From Bacillaceae bacterium S4-13-56 (GTDB lineage: Bacteria > Bacillota > Bacilli > Bacillales > JAWJLM01), in the NCBI GenBank assembly GCA_040191315.1, contig JAWJLM010000028.1, positions 1 through 56,301 on the forward strand: 56,301 nt of DNA, given 5' to 3'. The notes under the pieces are model-generated. The model saw nothing but the letters and a program-made list of their open reading frames with translations, was not told where the DNA came from and ran no database searches. Every line of letters starts with the position of its first letter. Positions within the stretch are counted from its first letter, which is position 1. Shown here in pieces: positions 8,945-23,456 of this stretch. The translations under genes and the position numbers were made by a program.

Positions 8945-9456
8945 GATTTCGCCTCCTCTTCATCGTCATCGCGTTTTGCTAATACGATCGCTCCAATGAG
9001 AGCTACAAGAAGCACAACAGACATTAACTCAAACGGGATGATATAGCGCGAGTATAGGGCAACCCCGATTTGTTTCGTATTTTCAATATGAAGATCGGTA
9101 GCCTGTTCTCCAAAATTTACGCCACTAATCGCGGAGTACATCACCGCAAAGAAGATAATCACACTAGCCGCTACAACCAAGGATCTAAATTTACTAGGAC
9201 TAGTTTGTTGTGTGTCATTATGTCTTGTAAGCATTATTCCAAAAGCCATGATGATCGTAATAGCTCCCGAATAGATCAGGACCTGAACAACGGCAACAAA
9301 TTCTGCGGAAAGCAGAACGTAGAGGCCCGCAATGCTGAGAAACGTTAGGACAATTGCTAAGAGCATGTGAACGACCTTCGAAAGGTTGATCATTAAAATC
9401 CCGCCGAGGATTGCGAGCATCGCTAGGATAAGAAACGCAACTAATTCCCCGTTCAT
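8941..9456 (-). CDS. nuoJ: Complex I subunit NuoJ
   Basis: A 171-residue protein with about five hydrophobic segments and a short charged C-terminus (DDDEEEAKS). The segment [21 protein letters not shown] is diagnostic of NuoJ/ND6. The gene overlaps nuoI by 4 bp at its start and nuoK by 4 bp at its end. An SD AAGGAG precedes the ATG. Subunit of the membrane arm next to the quinone site. Confidence 0.95.
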   Translation of the reverse strand: MNGELVAFLILAMLAILGGILMINLSKVVHMLLAIVLTFLSIAGLYVLLSAEFVAVVQVLIYSGAITIIMAFGIMLTRHNDTQQTSPSKFRSLVVAASVIIFFAVMYSAISGVNFGEQATDLHIENTKQIGVALYSRYIIPFELMSVVLLVALIGAIVLAKRDDDEEEAKS

Positions 9457-9872
9457 GCTTTATTCTCCTTCCGAATGCTCTCGTCGTTTTCATCGAGCCA
9501 TTCCAAATTTTTAAACAACATATCACGAGAATATTCTGCAAGCTCAAAGTTGTTTGTCATAATAATTGCTTCGGTTGGACAAACCTCCGTACATAAATCA
9601 CATAAGATACAGATTTCAAAGTTAATATCATACGTATCGATGATCTTCCCTTTTTTGTTTGGATCTGGATGTTTTTTCCCTACAAGATCAATACAGTCAG
9701 TTGGACAAATGTTCACACATTGATTACAAACAATACACTTTTCCGGGTAAAACTTTTGAATTCCACGAAACCTATCTGGAAGTGGTAATGGTTCATCCGG
9801 ATAAGAATAACTCATCTTTTCTTTTGTCATATTGTTAAGGGTATATTTCAAGCCTTTTAGTAAACCAAGCAT
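9453..9872 (-). CDS. nuoI: Complex I iron-sulfur subunit NuoI
   Basis: A 139-residue ferredoxin-like subunit that binds two 4Fe-4S clusters (N6a/N6b) and passes electrons towards NuoB. Two CxxCxxCxxxCP motifs are present, with Cys at about 46/49/52/56 and 88/91/94/98. The start at 9872 (MLGLLKG) is preferred over one nine codons upstream because GGGTGGTGG lies just before it. A 180-bp gap holding a degenerate family D repeat separates it from nuoH. Confidence 0.93.
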   Translation of the reverse strand: MLGLLKGLKYTLNNMTKEKMSYSYPDEPLPLPDRFRGIQKFYPEKCIVCNQCVNICPTDCIDLVGKKHPDPNKKGKIIDTYDINFEICILCDLCTEVCPTEAIIMTNNFELAEYSRDMLFKNLEWLDENDESIRKENKA

Positions 9873-9949
9873 TTTTCCACCACCCTTTGTTTTGGTCATC
9901 TAGCTGTTGGTGCTTCCCGGTTTTGGAAGACCACTTATGGAGTCTAACA

Positions 9950-10050
9950 ATGTCTAGATCTAGAATCCTATCAACTAGAGTTGGTTCCTTTATATCACTC
10001 GATTGGAGTCCACCGCCTTACGTCGATAAACAGGATTCTTCCGCTTTTCT
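9950..10050. repeat. Degenerate family D repeat inside the nuo operon
   Basis: Between nuoH and nuoI the order GTCTAGA, CCTATCAACTAGAGTTGGTTCC, a central block, CCACCGCCTTACGTCGAT and CCGCTTTTCTTTT follows the long family D copies with many changes and most of the interior lost. It is the only long gap within nuo, so the element probably entered an existing operon. Its effect on expression of the distal genes is unknown. Confidence 0.65.
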
Positions 10051-10051
10051 T

Positions 10052-11059
10052 TTAAAAAAATAGTTCTTTTAGAATCGCGGTTAAGAAGATATTTGCTAAA
10101 GCAATTGGAAGTAGGACTTTCCATCCAAATTCCATGAGCTGATCTCCTCGAACACGCGGAAATGTACTTCTAAACCACATGAAAATAAAGACAATGACTA
10201 TAAACTTAATGGAGAACCAGAACGGATCTGGTATAAACCCTAATCCTGGGATTGGATTCCATCCTCCTAAGAAAAGCACGGTAATTAGTGCACTCATCGC
10301 AAATAAGTAAACATATTCCGATAACATGAAAAATGCAAAACGGAAACCAGAATACTCAACATGATAACCTGCAACAAGCTCCGATTCAGCTTCTGGTAAG
10401 TCAAATGGTGTTCTGTTTAATTCAGCCGTTGCAGCAATGAAAAACACTATGAATGCAATCGGTTGGATAAAAATAAACGCAATGTTTTCTTGTGCTTCCA
10501 CGATTGTTGTAAGGTTTAAGCTACCAGATAGCAAGACAATTCCTACCACTGACATAACGAGCGGGATTTCATAAGAAATCATCTGGGCTGCTGCACGCAT
10601 TCCCCCAATGAGGGAGTATTTGTTGTTGGATGCCCATCCGGCTGTCAAAACCCCAAGTGTTGTTACCCCAGAAACAGCGATGTAGTAGAGTAACCCTACT
10701 CCAATATCTGAAAACTGGACCGCTTCTGTGAATGGAATAACAGCAACCACCATGAACGATGGAACAAATGCAATCACAGGAGCAATAATAAATAATGGTT
10801 TATCTGCTTTGGCTGGAAAAATATCTTCCTTCAATAATAGCTTTAAAATATCGGCTACTGATTGAAGAAGTCCAAATTTTCCTCCTACACGGTTAGGACC
10901 ATGTCTAAGCTGCATGTAGCCCATGACTTTACGCTCAGCTAGGATGGCATAAGCCACAAAGCCTAAAATCGTTATGAGGAGCACTGTTGACATTAGGAAG
11001 AAGAATCCGAAAGTCCCCCATCCTGGTTGAGTGGAAAACATCTCTTGCATATAGGTCAT
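10052..11059 (-). CDS. nuoH: Complex I subunit NuoH
   Basis: A 335-residue membrane subunit forming the quinone-binding chamber with NuoB and NuoD. Visible signatures are GYMQLRHGPNRVG and the acidic loop AELNRTPFDLPEAESELVAG, both strongly conserved in NuoH/ND1. Eight or so hydrophobic segments are apparent. An SD GGGAGGTGG precedes the ATG, which overlaps the nuoD stop codon by one base. Confidence 0.96.
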   Translation of the reverse strand: MTYMQEMFSTQPGWGTFGFFFLMSTVLLITILGFVAYAILAERKVMGYMQLRHGPNRVGGKFGLLQSVADILKLLLKEDIFPAKADKPLFIIAPVIAFVPSFMVVAVIPFTEAVQFSDIGVGLLYYIAVSGVTTLGVLTAGWASNNKYSLIGGMRAAAQMISYEIPLVMSVVGIVLLSGSLNLTTIVEAQENIAFIFIQPIAFIVFFIAATAELNRTPFDLPEAESELVAGYHVEYSGFRFAFFMLSEYVYLFAMSALITVLFLGGWNPIPGLGFIPDPFWFSIKFIVIVFIFMWFRSTFPRVRGDQLMEFGWKVLLPIALANIFLTAILKELFF

Positions 11060-12159
11060 TATCCATCCACCTCCCCAAGGACGATATCTACTCCTCCAAG
11101 AATGGTAATTAAGTTTGCCATGTTTTCTCCCTCTAATAACTTCGGAAGAATTTGAAGGTTATAGAATGATGGTCTTCTAAACTTTAAGCGATATGGTTCT
11201 TTTTTACCGTCACTCGCAATATAAACACCAATTTCACCACGGGGAGCCTCGATATGAACGTACGTCTCGCCCTTTGGTGCCTTTATGATTTTAGGAACTT
11301 TGGCTAAAATTGGTCCTTCAGATGGGAATTGTTCACAAGCTTGCTCGATAATCTTTAAGGACTCTTCCATTTCCTCAAAGCGGACTTGGTAACGTGCCCA
11401 TGCATCTCCGCCATCTTGGGTAACCGTTTTGAAATCAAAGCGGTCATAGATGGAATATGGTTCATTTTTACGAAGATCCCAATCTACACCTGTACAACGA
11501 AGATTTGCTCCACTCAATGAATATTGAAGGGCATCTTCTTTTGTATATTTTCCTACACCTTTCACACGATTTAGGAAAATTTCATTCCCGGTAACAAGCT
11601 CATGGTAACCTTCTATTTGTTGTCTCATGTATGGAACGAAGTCTTTTACTTTGTCGATCCAACCTTCTGGAGCATCCCATTTCACTCCTCCTACTCGCAT
11701 GTAGTTGAATGTGAGACGTCCTCCTGAAAGTTCATTTAATAGATTGATAATGATCTCACGTTCTCTGAAGGCAAAAAGAAATGGGCTGGTAGCACCTAAG
11801 TCGAGTAAGTATGTACCAAACCAAACTAGGTGGCTAGCCACACGCCCTAACTCCATGGCTAAAATTCGTAAATATTCGGCACGATCTGGGATTTCTAAAT
11901 CCATCATCGTTTCTACCGCATGACAAAGTACATAGTTGTTTGTCATCGCAGCCAAATAATCCAATCGGTCTGTATAAGGAATAATTTGTGTGTACTGCAG
12001 GTTTTCTGCTAGTTTTTCGGTTCCTCGGTGTAAATAACCGATGACTGGTGTGGCCTCTTTAATTATCTCCCCATCTACTTTTATAACTAGACGGAAAACT
12101 CCATGCGTACTTGGATGCTGAGGTCCAACGTTTAACAACATTTCTTCTGTTCGTAACAT
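11059..12159 (-). CDS. nuoD: Complex I 49-kDa-type subunit NuoD
   Basis: A 366-residue soluble subunit related to the large subunit of NiFe hydrogenases, forming the quinone site with NuoB. Signatures: NVGPQHPSTHGVFRL near the N-terminus, GYLHRGTEKLAE, and RCTGVDWDLR. The hydrogenase cysteines are absent, as expected for complex I. The gene is 3 bp past nuoC and is separate from it (no NuoCD fusion). An SD GGAGGTG lies before the ATG. Confidence 0.96.
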   Translation of the reverse strand: MLRTEEMLLNVGPQHPSTHGVFRLVIKVDGEIIKEATPVIGYLHRGTEKLAENLQYTQIIPYTDRLDYLAAMTNNYVLCHAVETMMDLEIPDRAEYLRILAMELGRVASHLVWFGTYLLDLGATSPFLFAFREREIIINLLNELSGGRLTFNYMRVGGVKWDAPEGWIDKVKDFVPYMRQQIEGYHELVTGNEIFLNRVKGVGKYTKEDALQYSLSGANLRCTGVDWDLRKNEPYSIYDRFDFKTVTQDGGDAWARYQVRFEEMEESLKIIEQACEQFPSEGPILAKVPKIIKAPKGETYVHIEAPRGEIGVYIASDGKKEPYRLKFRRPSFYNLQILPKLLEGENMANLITILGGVDIVLGEVDG

Positions 12160-12162
12160 GAC

Positions 12163-13392
12163 CTACACCTCCACATCGTGTGGTTCGTAGTCTTTTCTGA
12201 GTGGGTGACCAATCCAATCCTCTCCTAGCATAATTCGTTTTAAGTCCGGATGGTTCTTGAAACGAATACCAAGGAGATCATACGCTTCACTTTCTGGCCA
12301 GTTAGCTCCCTGCCAAAGTGGAACGAGTGATTCGATTTCAGGTTGATCCCGATCAATTGAGACTTTTAATGCCACTGATTGCTGATTTTTATAGGAATAC
12401 AAATGCACATAAACTTCCATATGAGTTTGAAAGTCTGTTCCATGAATTTCTGATAAATAGTCAAAACCAAGCTGCTCATTATACTTCAAAAATTCAGCGA
12501 CTTTGAAGTATGTATCACTCTTTGCTACGAGTGTTGGTACATCCTTAGATAGCCGGTTAATATAGGAATCTTCTAAAACGTCCTCCCCAAGATTCTCAGC
12601 TATCACCTTGAGATATTTATCCAGTATTGGTTGATTTGGAGATGGCTTTTGTTCTTCAACCGATTCATCCTTTGCGGAAGCTCCACCACCAGCGTTTGCT
12701 TTTGCTGCTGCGGATGCTTTCGCCTTGGCAATAGCTGCAGCTTTTGCCTTCGCTTTTTCATCATCTGGCGCATCTGATCCCGCGGCTTTTCCTTTTGCTG
12801 CTGCGGCTGCTTTTGCCTTGGCTGCGGCTGCAGCTTTCGCCTTCGCTTTTTCATCATCTGGCGCATCTGATCCCGCGGCTCTTCCTTTTGCTGCTGCGGC
12901 TGCTTTCGCCTTAGCTGCGGCTGCAGCCTTTGCTTTTGCGGCTGCGACCGCTTTCGCCTTTTCATCATCTGGCGCATCTGATCCCGTGGCTGCGGCTGCT
13001 TTCGCCTTAGCTGCGGCTGCAGCCTTTGCTTTTGCGGCTGCGACCGCTTTCGCCTTTTCATCAGCGGAAGCTGCAGGCTTTTCTTCTTTTGACTCTTCTT
13101 TTGATTCTGCGGGGGCTGAATCATTGCCCTCTGACGCGTTCTTCTTAGCTTCTGCTCGCGCTTTCGCTGCGGCAGCAGCTTTTGCTTTCGCCTCAGCGGC
13201 CGCTTTCGCCTTTTCATCAGCGGAAGCTGCAGGCTTTTCTTCTTTTGACTCTTCTTTTGATTCTGCGGGGGCTGAATCATTGCCCTCTGACGCGTTCTTC
13301 TTAGCTTCTGCTCGCGCTTTCGCTGCGGCAGCAGCTTTTGCTTTCGCCTCAGCGGCCGCTTTCTTTTTTTCTAACTCTTTATCCTCACTCAC
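12163..13392 (-). CDS. nuoC: Complex I 30-kDa-type subunit NuoC with long Ala/Lys-rich N-terminal extension
   Basis: A 409-residue protein. Residues 251-409 are a normal NuoC domain, ending with the 30-kDa signature [14 protein letters not shown] near residues 366-379. Residues 1-250 are low-complexity: runs of [12 protein letters not shown] with Ser/Glu/Pro-rich linkers, including a 52-residue unit present twice in tandem and shorter units beginning [12 protein letters not shown]. From memory, other Bacillus NuoC proteins carry similar Ala/Lys extensions. The role is unknown; helical or disordered, positively charged tethering is a guess. A GTG start overlaps the end of nuoB by 4 bp. Confidence 0.93.
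   Translation of the reverse strand: MSEDKELEKKKAAAEAKAKAAAAAKARAEAKKNASEGNDSAPAESKEESKEEKPAASADEKAKAAAEAKAKAAAAAKARAEAKKNASEGNDSAPAESKEESKEEKPAASADEKAKAVAAAKAKAAAAAKAKAAAATGSDAPDDEKAKAVAAAKAKAAAAAKAKAAAAAKGRAAGSDAPDDEKAKAKAAAAAKAKAAAAAKGKAAGSDAPDDEKAKAKAAAIAKAKASAAAKANAGGGASAKDESVEEQKPSPNQPILDKYLKVIAENLGEDVLEDSYINRLSKDVPTLVAKSDTYFKVAEFLKYNEQLGFDYLSEIHGTDFQTHMEVYVHLYSYKNQQSVALKVSIDRDQPEIESLVPLWQGANWPESEAYDLLGIRFKNHPDLKRIMLGEDWIGHPLRKDYEPHDVEV
13045..13363 (-). repeat. 156-bp tandem duplication in nuoC
   Basis: Two direct copies with a 156-bp period (first from 13064, second from 13220, identity continuing to about 13363) encode the same 52-residue unit of the NuoC extension. The near-perfect nucleotide identity points to a recent duplication or ongoing homogenisation. 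The period is a multiple of three, so reading frame is kept whatever the copy number. Confidence 0.9.
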
Positions 13393-13907
13393 TGATTACT
13401 CACCCGCTTTCCTGTTTTAGCTTCATAGCGGATTTTTTCCTGTAGCTTATTAATTCCATAAATAAGTGCAGCTGGATTGGGCGGACAACCGGGAATATAG
13501 ACATCCACCGGCACGATTTGATCGACACCTTTAACGACTGAGTATGATTTTACGTATGGGCCACCAGCAGTTGCACAAGAACCCATGGCGATTACCCATT
13601 TCGGCTCTGGCATTTGGTCATACAAGCGTCGTACAATGGGAGCCATTTTTTTTGTTACAGTACCAGAAACGATCATAACATCGGATTGACGAGGCGATGT
13701 ACGGAAAAAGGATCCGAAGCGGTCAAGGTCATAATGTGAAGACCCAACCCCCATCATTTCAATGGCACAACAAGCTAGGCCGAAAGTCATCGGCCATAAA
13801 GAATTACTACGAGCCCATCCTTTTACCTGATCAAGAGTAGCCACAAAGACGTTACGCTCAAGCTCCGCCTTTTCTTCTGGTGTGAAATTCTCAAGATTTA
13901 ATTCCAT
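13389..13907 (-). CDS. nuoB: Complex I iron-sulfur subunit NuoB
   Basis: A 172-residue subunit that binds the terminal 4Fe-4S cluster N2, the electron donor to quinone. The ligands are visible: adjacent Cys46-Cys47 (LACCAIEMM), Cys111 (MGSCATAGG) and Cys141 (IPGCPPNP). The ATG at 13907 follows AGAAGGTGCTAG and is preferred over one seven codons upstream. It overlaps nuoA by 10 bp and nuoC by 4 bp. Confidence 0.96.
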   Translation of the reverse strand: MELNLENFTPEEKAELERNVFVATLDQVKGWARSNSLWPMTFGLACCAIEMMGVGSSHYDLDRFGSFFRTSPRQSDVMIVSGTVTKKMAPIVRRLYDQMPEPKWVIAMGSCATAGGPYVKSYSVVKGVDQIVPVDVYIPGCPPNPAALIYGINKLQEKIRYEAKTGKRVSNQ

Positions 13908-14272
13908 TCTAGCACCTTCTTTTTCCAAGCATAGATTAATCCTAGTAGTAGCATCGCCACAAAGATGAGCATCTCAATTAGTGCAAAAATACCAAGTTTA
14001 TCGTAGGCAACTGCCCATGGATAAAGGAACACTGTTTCAACATCAAAAATAACGAACATTAGGGCAAATATATAATAACGTACGTTAAACTGAACTCTTG
14101 CATCTCCTGATGGCTCTATCCCACTCTCATACGTTACCTTCTTTGCTGCCGATGGTTTGTGAGGGCGTAAAAAACGCCCGAGTGTTAACGCCACTATCGG
14201 AAGCAATATTCCTAATGTCAGGAAAACGAAAACCACAATATAGCTATTTTGATAGACGTGGAGTCCTTCCAT
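13898..14272 (-). CDS. nuoA: Complex I subunit NuoA
   Basis: A 124-residue protein with three membrane helices. The loop between helices 1 and 2 ([17 protein letters not shown]) and the segment [19 protein letters not shown] are diagnostic of NuoA/ND3. The start at 14272 (MEGLHVYQN) has a strong GGAGGGGGAGGG SD; a start 17 codons upstream would lie inside the promoter region. It is first in the nuo operon. Confidence 0.95.
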   Translation of the reverse strand: MEGLHVYQNSYIVVFVFLTLGILLPIVALTLGRFLRPHKPSAAKKVTYESGIEPSGDARVQFNVRYYIFALMFVIFDVETVFLYPWAVAYDKLGIFALIEMLIFVAMLLLGLIYAWKKKVLEWN

Positions 14273-14321
14273 TTCCCTCCCCCTCCGTGCGTAAATTTTT
14301 TTTTGCTTTGATATCGCTATC

Positions 14322-14350
14322 ATTATATCAAACTCATTTTTAGGTGTCGA
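14322..14350 (-). promoter_or_regulatory. Sigma-A promoter of the nuo operon
   Basis: On the minus strand TCGACA (14350-14345), a 17-bp spacer and a perfect TATAAT (14327-14322) lie about 50 bp before the nuoA start codon. One mismatch from the -35 consensus. Confidence 0.8.
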
Positions 14351-14582
14351 TAAAACCTACTAGATTGTCCACCCAAATATTCATGTCATAACCCATATTA
14401 TCTAAAATACTTTGAAAATACCATGACAAACGTGGTTGCATAATAAGGGAAAACAACGTATAATAATAAGTTTTTAATCGTTAGTACTGTTACAAAATCT
14501 GTATTAATTTTGACGGACTTATAAGCGTTTTATATTTCACAACGTTTCCATTTTTCAAAACTACTTTATTTCAATAAAGTAA

Positions 14583-14762
14583 AATGAGACTTCCGTCAGT
14601 GGACGTCCCCCACAGATGATTGGCGCCCAAGAAGAAATTACCTAGAGATCCTTGTATCAATCGGACATTCACGAGTAGTTTTCTCCCGCCTAATCTTTTC
14701 GTTTCCCTTAAGACTTGAGGTAAGGGTATTACTCCCATGAAAATAAAAAATAAATTTTTTCA
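14583..14762. repeat. Family C dispersed repeat, copy 1
   Basis: Contains in order CCGTCAGTGGACGTCCCC, GATGATTGGCGCCCAAG, AATCGGACATTCACG, TTCCCTTAAGACTTGA and ATTACTCCCATGAAAATA. The same blocks occur inverted at 35330-35473 and partly at 33215-33300. It sits upstream of nuo in a long non-coding gap. No coding frame is shared by the copies. Confidence 0.75.
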
Positions 14763-15206
14763 TCCTCGTTGGAAAAACTTGCTTCATGGTTGGTTGCCCG
14801 TTCCTCCGGATAAATTTTTGGTTTAAAAATCTTTTTATAATTGATCTCTTTTCTGTTGTAATACAGTCTTTTTAAAAATTTATATTTAAAGTAGTTTTTC
14901 TTTGTTTTTTGAATACAATTTCACATAGTATAAGACTTTATTGTTCACAAATTGTTCATTTATTAATTTAGTAAAAATGTAATATTTATTTGAATAGTAA
15001 TATTTACTTTCATTAGATAATTTAGGTGGGAGGTATAGATTAACTTAGTTTTTCCTGGATTGTTAAATTTTCCATCCTTGTTTCTGTAGCTTGCTTCATG
15101 TTTCATGCGGGATAAAACTTCCCTAAGAATCCACAATAACGAGAGCACATTAACTATAACACTTCCAGAGTACCCGTAGATTAAAAATTAATTTAATCAT
15201 TTCCAT
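14763..15206. other. A/T-rich intergenic stretch, no feature supported
   Basis: Very A/T-rich, with poly-T and poly-A tracts, and no ORF with a ribosome site. A 61-codon minus-strand frame at 14963-15148 has neither SD nor recognisable composition and is not called. Confidence 0.5.
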
Positions 15207-15570
15207 AAGGAAAAGCGCAAGTGCCCCTCGAAATTAGAAAAGCGCAAGCGCCCTTGATCATCGACGTAAGGCATCGATAAAGGATCGTCGGCTAAAACCG
15301 TCACATCGTGTGGTGACCTACATCCTCGAAAAAGCACGCTTTTTCTTCGTGCGAAGTAGTTCATTGTAGCTTTCCTGTCCTGTAGGCCCAAAGGAAACAC
15401 GGTTCACGAGGGCTCGCATCCTGCGAGTCAGTTCGGTGTTGCGACAAATGTTTTCGGTGGGCCGAGTAATCGGATAACCGAACCTCCTTCATCGATGTTG
15501 ACTTATCGATGGAGAGGAGGGAACCGACTCTAGTCGATAGGGCGCTTGCGCTAGACAAATTTTATACTTT
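15207..15570. repeat. Family D repeat, long form (inverted partner of 29.8 kb copy)
   Basis: Starts with two successive GAAAAGCGCAAG ends (15210 and 15236), then ATCATCGACGTAAGGC, several nested dyads (for example CTCGCA/TGCGAG near 15411-15425 and GCACG/CGTGC near 15336-15351), and ends GTCGATAGGGCGCTTGCGC, TAGACAAATTTTATACTTTC. Its reverse complement matches 29762-30101 over about 335 bp with only a handful of differences. It lies 3' of atpC and far upstream of nuo. Confidence 0.9.
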
Positions 15571-15587
15571 CTCATCTTGAAAAAAAC

Positions 15588-15616
15588 AAAGGCAACCTCG
15601 GTAAGAGATTGCCTTT
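15588..15616 (-). terminator. Terminator of the atp operon
   Basis: Stem AAAGGCAA/TTGCCTTT (15588-15595 with 15609-15616) with a 13-nt loop, followed on the minus strand by TGTTTTTTTC. It is 14 bp past the atpC stop codon. Confidence 0.85.
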
Positions 15617-15629
15617 CTTCCATTTAATA

Positions 15630-16061
<432 letters not shown>

Positions 16062-16126
16062 TCAACAGGTTTGACCTAGTCAAAATTTAAACTCAACATC
16101 AAACCTTGACCGAGGTACCTTTCCCC

Positions 16127-17551
<1,425 letters not shown>

Positions 17552-17566
17552 CTAACTTTCTCCTAA

Positions 17567-18433
<867 letters not shown>

Positions 18434-18483
18434 TCACCGTCCTTTCTTCCGGTTTTAGAAGATGTTGCCCACAGGGACAAAAC

Positions 18484-21093
<2,610 letters not shown>

Positions 21094-21121
21094 CTACACT
21101 CCTTTCACTTCACAAGGAAAT

Positions 21122-21143
21122 CCTAGGGGATTTTAACCCTAGG
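21122..21143. other. Hairpin between atpE and atpF (promoter-distal)
   Basis: A 7-bp stem CCTAGGG/CCCTAGG with an 8-nt loop. T6 follows on the plus strand only, so on the transcribed strand it is not a canonical terminator. With the neighbouring hairpin at 21186 it probably protects the atpE 3' end or tunes atpE:atpF stoichiometry (inference). Confidence 0.6.
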
Positions 21144-21185
21144 GTTTTTTATCAAAAATGTCATTTTGACGAATATTCGTAAAGG

Positions 21186-21220
21186 AATGGCGAAGTCTCT
21201 TAAGTAAAAGCTTCGCCATT
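21186..21220 (-). other. Intercistronic hairpin after atpE
   Basis: A perfect 10-bp stem AATGGCGAAG/CTTCGCCATT with a 15-nt loop, 22 bp past the atpE stop codon. No U-tract follows on the transcribed strand, so mRNA stabilisation or partial termination is more likely than full termination. The c subunit is needed in roughly ten copies per complex, which fits. Confidence 0.7.
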
Positions 21221-21241
21221 ATGAAAAACTGTGTTAGATTG

Positions 21242-21466
<225 letters not shown>

Positions 21467-21492
21467 TTATATTAGGTAGTTGTTGTTTATTA

Positions 21493-22218
<726 letters not shown>

Positions 22219-22223
22219 TCACC

Positions 22224-22604
22224 TCACTTCCTATCGCTAGACTGAATGATTTGCAAGAAAAATTCTATCATAATGACTAAATAAGAAGTCATTAATCCAA
22301 TGACAATACCTATGATTGAAAGCTGATCCTCGAATTCTATTGCGATCATGACAGCAAGTGCTGCTGCTGCAAGCCGAGTAAAGGTCCCTAACGATCGGGC
22401 CGTTCGCCCATATTCAATTGCCTCTCCTAGCTTGTCAATTTTTCGTTGTAACAACCAGAGGTTATAGAAGCTTAAAATTGCTCCAATAAGTATACTGAGG
22501 AAAAAATATTGATAGGGTGTGAATCCCCATCCCACTACTAAAAATGCTAACAAAAACAGCATAAATTTACGCTGACGACTAACCATTTGTCCATAAGGGA
22601 GCAT
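22224..22604 (-). CDS. atpI: ATP synthase subunit I (AtpI)
   Basis: A 126-residue protein with four hydrophobic segments, matching the ATP synthase I family that assists c-ring assembly or stability. It starts at the last base of atpZ (overlap of 1 bp) with an AGGAGAAAA SD, and lies 11 bp before atpB. Assignment rests on size, topology and position. Confidence 0.85.
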   Translation of the reverse strand: MLPYGQMVSRQRKFMLFLLAFLVVGWGFTPYQYFFLSILIGAILSFYNLWLLQRKIDKLGEAIEYGRTARSLGTFTRLAAAALAVMIAIEFEDQLSIIGIVIGLMTSYLVIMIEFFLQIIQSSDRK

Positions 22605-22828
22605 TATGATTTTTCTCCTGTGAATTTTCTAATTAGGTACAGTGTTCCAAAAACTCCTGTCCCAAGGCCCAATAATAGCCCCGCGATAAGGAAAATCGGC
22701 ATTGTATGTAATTGCTTGTCCAACCACTTCCCTGCAAAAATGCCAATCAAAGTACATCCTGCAAGTTGAGATAAAATTCCACTCGTTAAGGCCATTGCTC
22801 GAAAAGGGTATTCTTGTTTTTCCGACAA
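22604..22828 (-). CDS. atpZ: AtpZ-type small membrane protein
   Basis: A 74-residue protein with two membrane helices, resembling the AtpZ family (segments LAGCTLIGIFAGKWLD and GLGTGVFGTLYLIRKF). AtpZ is proposed to work with AtpI in Mg2+ uptake or c-ring assembly in some bacilli. Translation appears to start at TTG with only a weak SD (GAGG, about 10 nt upstream), so it may be poorly expressed. First gene after the atp promoter. Confidence 0.8.
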   Translation of the reverse strand: MSEKQEYPFRAMALTSGILSQLAGCTLIGIFAGKWLDKQLHTMPIFLIAGLLLGLGTGVFGTLYLIRKFTGEKS

Positions 22829-22882
22829 TTTTCCACAACCTCACGACAAATATTGAAAACCTTATCATTTCCATACTAAAAT

Positions 22883-22911
22883 AGCATACAATAGGCATTT
22901 TTTAATGTCAA
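22883..22911 (-). promoter_or_regulatory. Sigma-A promoter of the atp operon
   Basis: Perfect TTGACA (minus strand 22911-22906), a 17-bp spacer and TATGCT (22888-22883), 55 bp before the atpZ start codon. Flanks are A/T-rich, including an UP-like region upstream. This is the strongest promoter match noted in the window. Confidence 0.88.
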
Positions 22912-23076
22912 TTAATTTAAAGTAAAATATATTACATGGGTAATTTTACAAATTCGCGAACAATTTGTGAATATTTATATCAATTTTTTATTCTATTTTT
23001 TCTATATTATCCTTTATTTGAATGGGTATGCTGCGTAGCAATATATAGAAAACTATTCTTGGGTTGTGTACACATA

Positions 23077-23160
23077 AGAAAAGCGCAAGCGCCAAGCCTT
23101 TGTGGCGAATACCTTAGTTGCACTTATGCAGATAGGAAAGTTTTATACTTTCCCATCTGT
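23077..23160. repeat. Short family D repeat
   Basis: Begins AAGAAAAGCGCAAGCGCC and ends GTTTTATACTTTCCCATCTG, the same two boundaries as the long copies, with an unrelated short interior. AGATAGGAAAGT and ACTTTCCCATCT around 23130-23159 form an imperfect inverted repeat. Confidence 0.65.
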
Positions 23161-23167
23161 TAAAAAA

Positions 23168-23197
23168 GACCTTGCCACATTCACTACGGGCAAGATC
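23168..23197 (-). terminator. Terminator downstream of the subtilase gene
   Basis: GATCTTGCC/GGCAAGGTC (one G-U pair) with a 12-nt loop is followed by T6 on the minus strand. It is 260 bp past the stop codon of the subtilase gene and is the first strong terminator on that strand. Confidence 0.75.
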
Positions 23198-23456
23198 TAG
23201 CATGCTGATCTGTCAGCTAGTTATAATATAGCAGCTCGTTATTTTATTCGGGCATACCAAAATCCATGTCTGAAAATTCATGGTTGTCCTTGCAGGCAAA
23301 AAGAACATCACAAACTTTATCTTTGTTAATTAGTCTTCATCAGGCAATGAAGTCACCGAAAATGGCTTAATCTTGCTTGTTTTGTACTGTATTCAAGATA
23401 AGGGATGCTCCATCAAATTGCGTAAACTAACCATCAGTAGGTATTGAAGTTTCCCT
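23198..23456. other. Gap 3' of the subtilase, possible decayed gene
   Basis: On the minus strand two adjacent frames give gene-like peptides without start codons: one ends KPFSVTSLPDED and the next reads DKVCDVLFACKDNHEFSD and continues to a stop near 23250. The shift between frames and the intact terminator just after suggest a degraded gene. No family recognised. Confidence 0.3.

Noticed and set aside
12603-13420. Long frames overlapping nuoC, including a 231-codon Ala/Phe-rich plus-strand frame and a 225-codon Gln/Lys-rich minus-strand frame
   Set aside because: They are by-products of the repetitive GCN/AAR codons of the NuoC extension. Neither has a ribosome site or a natural composition, and nuoC is certain.
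14963-15148. 61-codon minus-strand frame upstream of nuo
   Set aside because: A/T-rich random-looking peptide with no ribosome site.
15197-15558. Two 65-67-codon frames that recur with near-identical products at 29779-30134
   Set aside because: They lie wholly inside the long family D repeats; identity reflects the repeat, and the shorter copies destroy the frames. No ribosome sites.
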